From Heligmosomoides polygyrus polygyrus (lineage: Eukaryota; Nematoda; Chromadorea; Rhabditida; Heligmosomidae): a DNA stretch of 64,000 nucleotides. The notes under the pieces were generated by a model. It searched no databases. It was not told the origin of the DNA and worked only from the letters and a program-made list of their open reading frames with translations. The stretch lies in contig OX377201.1 in NCBI GenBank assembly GCA_947396885.1, positions 11,112,332 to 11,176,331 of the forward strand. The letters are read 5' to 3'. Every line of letters begins with the position of its first letter. Position 1 is the first letter of the stretch. Positions 11,301 through 22,386 of this stretch are shown piece after piece. The translations under genes were made by a program, and so were the position numbers.

Positions 11301-13800
11301 TTTCTCTCCTAAGGGTCCTTACTTTCCGTGGTATTCTCTCTTTTGTATTTCTTTTCTTTTTTAAGATAAAAGCCCTAGTATCAGGAAATTATGTGCAGTA
11401 CGTAAGTTTGTTGACTAATGGGTCGAAAACCACAATTCGAGTTGTACGCACTCGAGCAAACGGGCCGGTTACCCTTCACAACCGTTAACCTAATTAATTT
11501 CAATCCAAAAAGTTAGCCGACCCTACTGCGCACGACGTGATATTTTCTGATATCAACAAACAACAAAATTTTATGAATAACTCATTTTAAGGAAATGTCC
11601 CGTTTGAAAAGCATTGCGAGCTAAAGACTGCTGGAACAGTTTGCGAAACTAGGTGATTGCAGATTAATTTTGATGTTATAGGAAGTCGATTACTTTACTC
11701 CGTTGCTTTTTCCGCTTCACGATATTTTATTTCCAATCGTTCTCGTCCTGCTCTACTCAGTGTTGTGCATTTACGTTTTTAAAATAAAAGGAATCAGGAG
11801 CGGAAAGATCGACAAAACTCAGCTGCAGGTAAGAGTTTTGTCAGATAGGAAAAAACGCTATCCACCCACTCGTCAGATTTTTTATGTTGTTCTGCTGTAT
11901 GGAATCTTGTCTTGGAGAAATTACCACATATACTACGCAAATTTTAGCTCTTTTTTCAATCGCTCGTTATTTGTACAAGCACGGCTATTGCGTCAACGTT
12001 CTACGTCGCGGTGGAGTTTTGTTCTGTCGCCAGATCTATCGTTATATTCTCTAACGTAATGTGGCAAATCAGTCATGGTCAGTGTAACGCCTTTTTTTTA
12101 ATGTTTTGTTATCGATAACTGTGGTATCGGTAACCTTTGGGCAGAGTGGAAATTTTTTATTAGTAATATGGTAAGATCAATAGATAGCTTAGTATGTAAA
12201 AATAATCTCTAAAAGAGATTGAAATATTTGCCTCACTTTGTTCTGCCAAACCAAGGTAGAGGCAAAAAAAGCGTTTTCAACATTTTGCTTCTACGTCCCC
12301 ACATGTTTCTCTTACAGCTGTATAATTTTCGGTTTTCTTCCACGCATTTCCAATTGCAGTCAAAAGAAGAAGAAAATAGAACGTGTTCGCAAGCGCTAAA
12401 GGTAGAGCTTTTGCAGAGATTGTCTCTAGCCGACCTAATCGATGATTAGTAATCGTATGGGTACTGATGTTGCACAAATCTGGTCTTGCAGCAAAAAACG
12501 GGAAGCTGCAGAAAATTTACAGGACCAACAAACACGATTCTCGTCCGATTATTGGGAAGACACCAGTGAAGTATCCCAAATACCTATGAGCAAATTGTAT
12601 TGTCACCGCCAAAACTAAAAGTGAACTTGTCGCTTTATAGTCACACGTTCACTTAGAGTGCACACAACCAAAACATTGTTTGTAATGCGTATGAAACTGC
12701 AGAGCACCCCTGCAAACAACCTCAGCGTTATTGAAGCACCCATAAAGCACGTCCCATTATAAATCATCCGGATAAAATAAGATGCAACTCCAATATAACG
12801 CATATTTCTTCAGAAATCGGCAAGCTCATATTTATCCTGCAAACCAACGCGGGCTAACTCAGTTCGGATATAAAACTGCTTTCGTTGTGAGGAAGAGGGA
12901 ACCCTTTGTTGAAAATTACTTCCGTTATAACGCGACTAGGCTCAATTTCGATCCACCACAGAAAATAAAAACCATCAAGATGCTGTCGTTGTTTTATTAA
13001 GGCCCACCCTTCTACTACATCGTTCATGATAATGACAAGCACCCGCGTGACAGTTTGTTATATGCAACTCAACACATTTCACGCGAATGCGGCTATTCCG
13101 AGCACAGTTTGAGATATCCAGTACCCGTTTAAAGCTATCATATTTTGGAATAGTCATTCTATCAGAAACAACAAAAAATACGGATCCTAACATATTTTAA
13201 AAAATGTTTACAAAAAATTAAAAAATTAAAAAACTAAAAATGTTTGTTTTAAGCCTGTAACGCTTGCTATAAAGATTTTATTCTGTTACAAGATGTTTTG
13301 TTATTATGAAAAATCTGAAAGTCTGCTTGACAATTGACAAACTCAAATTATTCGTTATGGCACTGAGTTGACAACTAATGAGAATAATAAAACAAGGAAG
13401 CAATACCTAAGCCATAGAAATTGATGGATAGCAGTTTTTGTCCTAGGGTGAACTTTTTGATAGAAATTGTATGTACAAAAATTTGAGCAATCTAGTAGCG
13501 TTGTTGAACAACAACATATATTTAGGAATCCACGGCCTCGTTTACATGGTTGTGAACAAAAAGATTCGTGGTGAGGTATTAAAAATGTTTGGTCTGAAAG
13601 GTATATTGGGAACGTTCAGCTCAACAGCAATTACTGCGATTACCAGAGGTAAGTGCTTAAAGATGCATCTTCAGTTGGAGACTCTTCTGAGATAGACTGA
13701 TTTTCTATAAAGTAGAAAGTCCATCTCATCTGGTGGATCTAATGAACTCACAATGTCATGCCTTGTTTCAGAGGACACATTCCCGTCTGGAAAAAAATAA
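8346..13800 (+). CDS. SRT-family 7TM chemoreceptor, gene 1 (9 exons)
   Basis: Predicted serpentine receptor class T protein, a nematode chemosensory G-protein-coupled receptor of 337 residues. Exons by eye: 8346-8492, 9622-9762, 9814-9874, 9944-10042, 10117-10253, 11682-11828, 11948-12077, 13526-13648, 13772-13800 (TAA). All junctions are in frame with GT/AG borders. Family hallmarks are an N-terminal YSCSSRTLDEW before TM1, IPCYRLMFFNGFLD in TM2, a conserved YCTNPG loop, ALATNRVVEM after TM3, RKVYIWM then RPFITRPMFYN around TM4, FPLHDILFPI in TM5, and MWQISHG spliced to IHGLVYMVVNKKIRGEV in TM7. The start is the first ATG in frame. The last exon is short and the least certain. Intron 5 holds a truncated RTE copy inserted about 40 bases after the donor. 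The ligand is unknown. Confidence 0.88.
8978..9232 (+). other. Open frame in intron 1 of SRT gene 1, unrecognised
   Basis: An 84-codon open frame lies in intron 1. It matches no SRT exon or transposon protein I know and has no partner frame nearby. It is listed only to describe the intron content and is probably not coding. Confidence 0.12.
10293..11145 (-). mobile_element. 5'-truncated RTE retrotransposon in intron 5 of SRT gene 1
   Basis: The minus strand encodes the C-terminal part of an RTE reverse transcriptase in broken frames: the catalytic box as LLFADDVMLA (about 10940-10975), then FGLKLKVKKTEY, FKYLGSTIASDG and a C-terminal tail. The 3' end at low coordinates is ACAAACGCTAAAGAAGAGGA, the same end seen at 15.8 kb. 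A 12-bp duplication CTTCAGACAGTT flanks it exactly (10281-10292 and 11146-11157), proving a retrotransposition event rather than random similarity. It opposes the host gene and sits wholly inside an intron. Confidence 0.85.
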
Positions 13801-15067
13801 GAGTGCGAAAAAGCCAGCTAGCTTATTGGACGACCGAGAGGGCAGCCACGGTTGGAAGAGAAGGACGCATCTTTTGCAAATGGATAATGGATATTATCAT
13901 GTTTATGAGTTCATGTTCTGTTAATTAATAAGAAACTTCTAATCATTTAAATAGTGATTTCTGAAGTAGTGCATTTACTTTATTAATTACGCTCTATGTC
14001 CGCGTGAGCCGGTAATCAGGAAAAATCGCTACCTGAACCAAACTCAAGTTCGACTTGCTCCGAAGCCAACCGAAATTCTTGATTCGATTGCGCCAAGCTT
14101 ATGGGGAAGTGACAGTAGCAAGACCGTCTAGCTGTGAAACAAAGGCTATTTTACTATGCAATATTTTTGCCACATTGCTCGGCAGATGTTTCGTTGAAAT
14201 AAAAGCCTTTTCAGTGCTTTGAAAAAGCAAAGTGGTTAAGCAATTATTCGATGAAGGAACTGTTCGTCATTTCATTCTACAACATACAATTTACAGTTTC
14301 CTTTTTTTTGAAATTTAAAGTGGTTGAGGGGAAATGAAAAGAAGAATGCGTAGTATTTACATCCTAGCTGACCGCATGAAAATACTCGAAAGACTGATAA
14401 AGCACGCTTAAAGGTAGACAAGTGTGAGATTCATTATCCTCTTAGTCGCTTACATTTGTCTTCATCCAACACCAACTCGCAGCAGTCCATGCTTCGCGTG
14501 GTTCCACAGTATCGACTGGGTTGTTTTACTTATCAGTCGCCTTGTTCACAATTAAATACATAAATCGTTCGCGGCCTGATAGGAACCACTACTTTGTTCG
14601 ACAGCATTCCAAGGTCCAAGGCAGTTAAACTTCAAACTATGTGGGGTGGACAGAATACTATGTTTCCCGTAGGCTATCAACTGCAAACCATTGTGTTGGC
14701 AAAAGACACTCAAAGACCTGTGATATCATAAACGTGGAAGAAGAATAGCTGGCGCTTCCCTAAAAAAGAACAGTTCTCTACGTAGTCCAGTTTTTTTCAG
14801 AAAACTCACAAATGAAAATGAATCTGAGTGGTTTGCATCGATGAGAATTCAATATCAGTATAGTTTAAATGCGCAATTTAGGATTCAGTAGAGATAATCA
14901 ATGCCCTAGCCTTACAAACGCACCGCGATTATCACTGCAAATCAGACAGAAAAGGATTGTTTAAAAGCGCCAAACTAAATAATTGTAGAAGCGTCGCATA
15001 TTTCCTTCGTCTGGATTAGACAATTTTTGCTCGTATTCAGTTGCTGCTATATTTGCTATATTTGTTT
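13801..15067. other. Downstream of SRT gene 1, no gene seen
   Basis: No reading frame of interest or repeat was recognised in this stretch. Confidence 0.35.
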
Positions 15068-15146
15068 GCATAAATAAAAAGGAATCCTTTTACAAGTATG
15101 CTTTACAACAGCATATGACTAAAAAGGATTCCATTTTTATTTGTGC
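15068..15146. repeat. 79-bp near-perfect hairpin
   Basis: GCATAAATAAAAAGGAATCC at the left pairs with GGATTCCATTTTTATTTGTGC at the right, and an inner TATGCT/AGCATA stem continues the pairing down to a small loop. The whole 79 bp could fold into one long stem. A short foldback transposon (MITE) is likelier than a small-RNA precursor, but the sequence alone cannot decide. Confidence 0.55.
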
Positions 15147-15780
15147 AGTTCAATCAAGCATATAAAAGTCGCGGAACCATAAAGGATAGGACGGAAAGGT
15201 CGGCCGGCGCTTCCTGGAAGTGCTAGGAACTACACTCCTAACGATACAAAAATAGTGGCTTGTATGCTTTCTAGTATTGCACACGACCTGCGAAATGAAT
15301 CCGATGAGCAATTTAATGTTTAGTATGTCTCATAGATGCCTGGTACAAACTTAGCGATCCTGGAGAAATGGAAGTTAGGCAATATACGTCACATGTGCTC
15401 AACTGAGTAAGCGCCCGAAGTCTCTTAACTATTCTGGATTTAAATGCCTTCTATTGTCGCTCGCGATCATTCCTGTAGTTGTGAAGGGGAACTCCTCCAA
15501 AGATCATCCAACACCACGCCCAAATCTGAGAAGTCAGCAGTTCGTTGTTCGTTATCCGCTCCAAAATTGCCGAATAGCGAACAACAAAACGGAACCTACA
15601 GGGCATAACTCCAACGCGACGCTGCCGCGCTGGAACGAACCCTAGAACGCTAAAATATAGGAATTAATTTGAAAGAGGAGAGAATGGCTACAAAACAGCC
15701 TGCGCTAGTTAAAATGGAAAAGTGATTCGACGTGAGAAATATCTTACTATTTAAACACACCTCGAAACAGCACTTTTGCA

Positions 15781-15901
15781 GCAGCCTAACAAAAGGTCAA
15801 GGATCGCGAATCGCGAAAGGTGGCGTCATGACACCACAATAACAAATCCCGCTACGAGGCGGCACAAACGCTGAAGAAGAAGAAGAAGAAGAAGAAGAAG
15901 G
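15781..15901 (+). mobile_element. RTE 3' end with GAA microsatellite tail
   Basis: The sequence GGTGGCGTCATGACACCAC, then CGCTACGAGGCGGCACAAAC, then GCTGAAGAAG matches the 3' end of the RTE copies at 10.3 and 31.6 kb and ends in about nine GAA units (15873-15900). It appears to be a very short 5'-truncated insertion. The upstream limit is approximate and I saw no clear target duplication. Confidence 0.6.
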
Positions 15902-16902
15902 TGCTCGCATGTAGAAAGGCACTACCCGACTAATCGGGTGGTTTGGTCAAAGTCGTCCAGCCGATGCAATTCGGAAGATGTCGCACAACAAATAAAAGAA
16001 AGATTGATAGGAAACGTTGTGAATGAAAGATTGCAGGAACTTGGGAGCCCTAGAATTGGTGCAGAATTCTGTTTTGGTTGTACGCTTCAAAGAGGACGTC
16101 GAGCTTATTTGCAGTGCTGTTAGGATTTAAAGTATTTTGTTCATTAGTTTATTACCGCAATAATTAAGCGCAATCTCTGAAGAGGTTTCAAAAAGCGTCG
16201 TTTAAAATGAAATGGACTCTTAGAAAAAGACAAAACCTTATGGTAGTTAAGCTCGTTTCGACCCTAACCTGGACGAGCATACTCAAGGTAGGTCTTAGGT
16301 CACATTTATTGCTGTCATAGAATTCCGCTTTAAGCTGTTATTTTCGCTTTCGCCCTGCCCCCAATAATGAGAAGATTAGAAGATGACAACAACACGTTTA
16401 CCGTTGCATTATGTTTAGAAGCGTTTCGTGGCTATTCACTCACATGCGTATCAGGCGTTTTGAACCTCCCAGTGAAACACTCCCACATACACTAGTATAA
16501 GCGGGCTATATTTGCTTCACTCATTGCAGAAGAGGCTAATCTCCGGATTATGGAAGAATACGTTTGTAGCACAGTATCTAATTGTTGTTTGATAGAGCTT
16601 ATCAGCTTCCTAGTTGTCAAGACAGAGCAGCCATAAACACTGCAGCAAAAAGGTGGGCATATTAAAGCAACAGGGATGAGCCAAATTCGGTCAAAATCAA
16701 GAGTGATTTTCCCATAAATAAGAGACCACGAGGGAACAGTAATATTTGTGATCATTCCTGGCTTAATGAGAGCCCTTAGATCATATGAGCAGATTTGCTT
16801 AGCGCGTCTAAGCACCTCTTACTTAGTTTTCTCCTCGCTCGCCTTGAAGATTACGGTAGAGCTTCCTTTTATACCGTGCTTAATATTGCCCTATATTATT
16901 TT
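15902..16902. other. No gene recognised
   Basis: A minus-strand open frame of 107 codons (16492-16815) is the longest here. It has hydrophobic patches but no recognisable family, so I do not call it a gene. Confidence 0.25.
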
Positions 16903-18364
16903 ACAAGTGGTTCGTTACGGCGATGGGCGTGCCTCGCATTTGCGCGCTTCGCGCGATGTTTCAGTATCATTAATCGTAAGACCTATGTTATACTTCGGCG
17001 ACGCTGTGTTGTAGGGGCTGTTACGCACTGCATAGCAGCCCGCACAACACAGCGTCGCCGAGAGCTCCGCAGGGAGTGTTATACCTGCGTCGCCGACGTC
17101 GCCACCGACGGTCCTACGACGTCTGTGGCGACGTCGGCGTCGACGACGTCATCCAAGGATGGCAGAAAATGCACTCCGGTGGAGTGTTTTGGTTGTGGGT
17201 TGGTTCTTCGTTCCCGGCACTGCCATCATCACCACCGGACTTCGAATTACGAAATCGAGAAGTGCAAAAGACGACCGTCTTGCGTACACCAATAGTGCCA
17301 TTCGCTAGAACACTGAGTGTTTGGGAGGGAGTGGGAACCTAAACCATACATTCCTTCACTTTGTCACCTTTCTTCGCTTTTCCGTCCTTTTTACCCGTAC
17401 TTTTCGCATTTTCTAGACCTTTTCGCTTTCTTGAGAGCAAATAACACAAAATAAAACTGTGTATAAAATAAGTAGTGTCTCCTCGCTTTCTGAAATGATA
17501 TTGCAAACCTCTACGAAGAGCTTTTTCGAGATGCAATTCATATTAATTAAGGGTTAAATTTTCCTTTGAATTTCGAAAATTCCGCGTAAATTTAATTTAA
17601 ATGCAATTTAACAAAAAAGGCCTTTGCTAAACTGCAGTGAAGAAATTTAACGAAAATGCTGGTAAAATCGTTAAATTGATAAATCAATAGTTAGATCAGA
17701 CTTCAGATCACACCTATCCATCGTTCTAAAAGCAGCTGTGGTTAGTAAGAGAAAATTCGCCAGATTAACAACGGTCGAGCATACTGGTCTCCCTCAATGA
17801 TCTCCCTTAGCGGACGACGTCTTCGGCACGCCTTCTGGTTCCCCAAACACGTTGAGCGACGTCTTTGGCAAGTCTTTTGAGTCCAAGACACGTCATGCGA
17901 CGTATTCCCCGCGTCTTCTCAATCCCGTGGCACGTAGACTACGTCTGGGTATTTTCCGCTATTTTCACGACCCGTAATTTGTTCAGTTTCGACTGACGGT
18001 GATCGATACTACAAAAACAAACTTCAGATTCGTGTTGAGCGACCTCTACTACTACTAGGGCTAAAGTTTCGGATCGCCTGGACGACATCCACAAAAAATC
18101 GATAGTTTGATCAATATCGATTGATGGCGATCAATACTTTAAAAACGAGCTTCAGATTCGTGTTCAGCGACCGCGGTTATGCCAGGGCTGAAGTTCCTAG
18201 GCAGGGAGAAGACGTCTGGGTATTTTTCGCTATTTTCGTGCCGTAAGTTTCCGCCCATTTCTTCCCCGAATTTTCCTCCCGATTTCCCCCTATTTTATGA
18301 TTAATTTCTGCGGCTACGCCGATCGTAGGCGTGACTCAGCCCTTAGTGCGTTATTATATGGTAT
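16903..18364 (-). mobile_element. Helitron-like element (diverged copy), interrupted
   Basis: The right end TTAGTGCGTTATTATATG (18342-18359) is the reverse complement of the 5' end of the large element at 34.9 kb (TATATAATAAGCCGCTAA). The left end matches that element's terminal GCGCGAAGCGCGC and hairpin region (16903-16965). Between them, 17784-18300 contains reverse-complement matches to its GACGTGCCGAAGACGTCGTC block and two diverged copies of its 108-bp unit. A Harbinger-like fragment at 16980-17783 splits it. I see no helicase or Rep protein, so it is non-autonomous, and the class is inferred from the termini. Confidence 0.45.
16980..17783 (-). mobile_element. PIF/Harbinger-like fragment inside the Helitron-like element
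   Basis: It begins TAA|GACCTATGTTATACTT, the same terminal inverted repeat as the element at 28432-29596, and continues co-linearly (inverted) with the right two-thirds of that element. Homology stops at about 17783, where the sequence rejoins the Helitron-like element. The far inverted repeat is therefore missing. A GC-rich stem-loop of CAACACAGCGTCGCCGA type lies near the end (about 17005-17065). Confidence 0.55.
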
Positions 18365-18446
18365 ATGATAAATAACAATCAAAATGTTAAGGATGGAGGA
18401 ATTTTGTTTCATGGCTGGTCTTTTGTAGATACGATTTAGTGCAGAT

Positions 18447-20484
18447 CAGGGGTGTGCGTAATTACGATTTACGATTTACGATTTTACGATTTACGGCGAT
18501 TTTGGGTAAATTTTTCACGATTTACGATTTACGACATTTTGGGTCGTAAATCGTAAATTTTCGTAAACGTGATCTTTGATCTGCAAATAGTAGGGTCTAC
18601 AGGTTGTGGCACAACTTGCTTTATAACAAAGCAATCAATCTTAGAGTTTCCTCTCATAGCGCATCACCAGTTCCTGTTAGATTTTGTTCTTTAATGTTCA
18701 TATGTGGTACCGAAGCAGATGACCAGCTTTGTGTAGGGGCGGCTCGACTTCTACTTCTTTTTCTCTCTCGCTGCTTAACCATTTCTCGAACGCCGTAAGG
18801 CTGCTACTGGGTATCAGGTTTGCCTTCCAGGAGAAATAAGTAAGGATAAAGGATAAAGGACGGCGTTACTCAATCCCTTTTTAATGCGCCGGCGCATCCT
18901 ACTTCTACGGGATGTCGTGGAGGCGATATGAATGCGGCCGTACAATCACTTGCGGTGGCCAGCCGATGAACAAGTCAGCGCTTTGTCCTTCCCAGACACG
19001 TCCGGTACCAATTCACCGACCCCGGAGGGATGGAAGGCTTGGTTGGCCTGGGCGGAAAATCCAAACCAGGAACCTGGTATCTGGTGCACGCGACCGTCGG
19101 CGCCTCCTCCGACTGCGCTACACGCGCCTCTGGAGAAGTAAGTAGAATGAATAATTGGAGAATGAACATCCCATCAGGAGACTGTGTACTCCCTTTTCCC
19201 GTTGCAGGAGGGCGCTTCGCTTCTAGCTGTCGGAGATAGTTTCGCACTTGCTGATAGAAAGACGTGCAAATCCATCCTGTACGGGAAGAAAACGACTATT
19301 GGCTAATCCATACTGTGTGTTCGCTACCTTCTAGTCGCCTTGCCCACAAACGCTTTTTCCTAACCCAAACGAACTGAATTGATACAGAGCCATGAAGAAA
19401 TATCATTCATAACTGAATGAAGGGTAAGGAGCAGCTACTAGACTCTAATGGAAATAACGAACCACTGAAGCTTCCATCAGATTACGAAGCGCGTTACAAT
19501 GTTTCCTTGACTAACAGAGCTTCTGAATTCGGCCAGCGCGTGATTGTTACGCGTGCCAGCGGTAGAACACACATTGACCAAAGCTCAACTAATGGCTACC
19601 TACCTTCTTGTAACCATTTTCCCTTAGTGGCCTCCTCAACTAAAACTGGACTTCTTGGCTTCTCAGCTCAACTTCATTTTTTATTGAAATGAAACTGAGC
19701 AGCTTCTAAATTGCTTGATAACTTTGCACAGTATAGTTTCATTTATTTAAAAAATATAACTTGACTATCTAGGGTGTCTAAAAAATCATACCGTTTCAAT
19801 ACTATCCTCTTGCGGCAAAACTGTTTTATGGTTTTTACCAAGCGAACAGCTTATTGGTACCTGGACGCTTTTCATTCTACTTCGGACTCTTTTCAATCTG
19901 AGGCGAACACTTCATTTTGAACTTGAGAAATAAATTTGACAGTTAACAAAACAAGTCAGACGTATCTAAAGTTTAAAAAAACATTTTCAACCATTCGCCT
20001 TAAGCATTGCCCTAGAAAAAGCTACACTATGAATAAAAGGAAAATTTTTGTCTTGCTTGAAAAATGTTCGATTTAAAATGAAAAATGCCCGGTTAACAAT
20101 GCAAAGCATCCTTTTGAAGGAAAAATGGTATTCTTCAAAATGCAGAATAGTGAAGACCTCGGCGCATCGCAGTCGATAGGTCACAAGCAGGCAAAGTGTA
20201 AGGTAAAATGCTGGGAATTTTATGGTTACGCTTTTTATTTGGTCCGAAGGTTTCGCCAAGTTTCCTTTAGAAGGCGTTGAATTGATTTTAGAGGCGTGCA
20301 GTATGTAAGAAATTTGTTCATTTGAAGCTGAAATTATCGCTGTAAACAAGTACTGAATTACCTTTAATTACCGTAACAGGAATGTACCTTCAGAAATATA
20401 GTGGTAGTATTACGCGCCAGGTACTTCTCACGATTTACGATTTACGATTTACGAAATTTCGGATTTCATTTACGCACACCCCTG
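18447..20484. mobile_element. hAT-like DNA transposon, non-autonomous
   Basis: The element starts CAGGGGTGTGCG and ends CGCACACCCCTG and is flanked on both sides by the same 8 bp, GTGCAGAT (18439-18446 and 20485-20492). CAGGG termini plus an 8-bp target duplication are diagnostic of hAT elements. Subterminal sequence is packed with TTTACGAT motifs in both orientations, as expected of transposase-binding repeats. No transposase is recognisable inside. A SINE has inserted into it at 18843-19131. A second copy with the same ends is at 45371-46699. Confidence 0.85.
18843..19131 (-). repeat. tRNA-derived SINE copy 2 with target duplication
   Basis: Same family as the SINE at 6.3 kb, with the A-box, B-box and an AAGGATA-type 3' tail at the low-coordinate end. 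It is flanked by GGAGAAATAAGTA (18830-18842) and GGAGAAGTAAGTA (19132-19144), a 13-bp target duplication with one mismatch. It is nested inside the hAT-like element, so it inserted later. Confidence 0.8.
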
Positions 20485-21102
20485 GTGCAGATGCACGGGA
20501 TACAGCCAACACACCATTTTTTCTGCTGTTGGAATCGACGCTCTATCAAAGAATGAAATTCGCCTCTGCAATTGGATTTAATTAATTGATCATCAACTTT
20601 AATTTAATGGAATTGGATTTAGAAAAGTAGTGTTAGGTGTTAGAAAAATTTGTGTTAATTATTGGGCCATTATTAGACGAAATGTTTAACCGATTTTACA
20701 TTTTTAACGTGAACCTCAAGTTTGTGCGGACACATGTTTAGAAAATTGTTGTAAAAGAGTACGAGCAATTACCATATGCAGCCAATCTTAGTATGTCATC
20801 AGCTGTCACAGAAACAGTTTTAGGAGCTTTGCAATGTTTGTAGAGTAGTAGCCGTGCTGACAGCAAAGTTAATAAGAAGAAAGTTAAGGCACACAAGAAA
20901 GCTCATAAAAATAGAAAAATCTTGGCAGCTTTTTTTTATTCCTAAACCTCACGTGAAGAGTAGTTTTCGAATCCTGAATACTGAAACTTACCCAGGTCTG
21001 AGAAGTGTTTGTTGTGCACTTTATTTTTTATTCTGTACACGGATAACCATGCAAAAACACAACAACGCAAAGGAACATAAGTTAAAGTCATTGTAAGCAT
21101 TA

Positions 21103-22377
21103 GGCTGTTGCAAAATTAGTCTCGTTTCCAAGGAATCCATAAACAAATAAGTTTCTTACCCCAAATAATTCCATCTCAGGGAAAGCCAATTGAAAGAGAA
21201 AAAACCTACCATTCGGTAAGTTTTCTTCTTTTTAGTTTTTTTGCTCTTTCAAAAAACAGATGTGGAGGTCGCTCTAATTTTTCTAGGCGACCTTTCCCAC
21301 GGCTCAGCAAAAACCATGAACCGACGCGACTATCGAACCATCATGTTTTATGAATTCAAATAGGGACATTCTGCTGCAGAGGCATCCCGTTAGCTGTCCT
21401 TGTGAATGAGCGGTAAGGCTCTGCTTGGAAAAATTCACTTCTGACGATTTTGATCTCAAAGGAAAACCGGGTCGCGGGCGCAGGTCGTCGCCTAACGATC
21501 AAGGTTTGAGGAGAGCCATTGAAGCAAATACCCAGGCGGATTCACCTTCGTTAGCAGAGAACCTTGGCGTGCATCACAGTACGGGACCAGGACATTTGAA
21601 CCGGGAATCGGGAAGTGAAAAAAACTTCGATGTGGGTGCCTCATGAGCTGATTGATGAGTGGCGTCTGGCACGTTTCGCCACTTGCTCCAGCCTGCCAGC
21701 TCGCTTTAAAAACGATCCTTTTGTAAGCCGTGTTCTAACCGTGGATGGAAGATGGGTTTTTACGATAACAGGAAGCGAGGATTTGTGTTGGTAGAATGGA
21801 TGCTCCCCCAACATTCTTTCCTAAATCTGACCTCCACCCTAAAAAGTTTTGACTATTTTGTGGTAGTGTTGCAAAGACGTAATCCATTACAGCTTTTTGC
21901 AATCTGGTCAGGCAGTCACAGCAGAGTCTTGCTGCTGTGATTTAGAGCAAATGTATGAGAAGTTGCAAAAATTATGGCCGGCAGTGTTGAATTGAAGAGA
22001 GACGCTCCTGTTGCAGGACAATGCAAGCCCACACACCTCACAAATCACTCTCACAAAATTGACCCATTTATATATTCGAAGTTCCCCTCACGCACAATAT
22101 TCTCCCGACTTTTTCACCACTGACTATCCCTTTTTCCAAGCTCTTGATTCTCATTTGCTTCAGAAACAATTCTCTAGTTTGGCCCATGTTGAATGTACCC
22201 TCCTTGATTTCGTTATTTCCTGTGATCTCATTTTTTATTGTGACAGATTTAGTTTCGTTACTCTATCGTTGACAAAAATATAGATGCTCATAGCTTTGAC
22301 TGCTGTTAGTAAGGTTGTGTTTAGGCGTAGTAGTTTGAAACAATGATCCTTTTCGGCGATTAACTTTGCGACAGCTT
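21103..22377 (+). mobile_element. mariner-family transposon A, degraded
   Basis: Imperfect terminal inverted repeats (GGCTGTTGCAAAATTAG at the left; the reverse complement of AAGCTGTCGCAAAGTTAA at the right) span 1275 bp, typical of mariner. Broken plus-strand frames encode transposase pieces: a helix-turn-helix region at 21425-21646 (VHHST), FYDNRKRG near 21755, MQDNASPHTS near 22011 (second catalytic Asp) and YSPDFFTTDYPFF near 22108 (third catalytic Asp). Several frameshifts make it inactive. It lies 9 bp from mariner B but has clearly different ends and protein sequence. Confidence 0.75.
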
Positions 22378-22386
22378 TTTATACTA

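Noticed and set aside
16492..16815. 107-codon minus-strand frame as a possible receptor gene
   Set aside because: It has hydrophobic stretches but matches no SRT exon and has no neighbouring exons.
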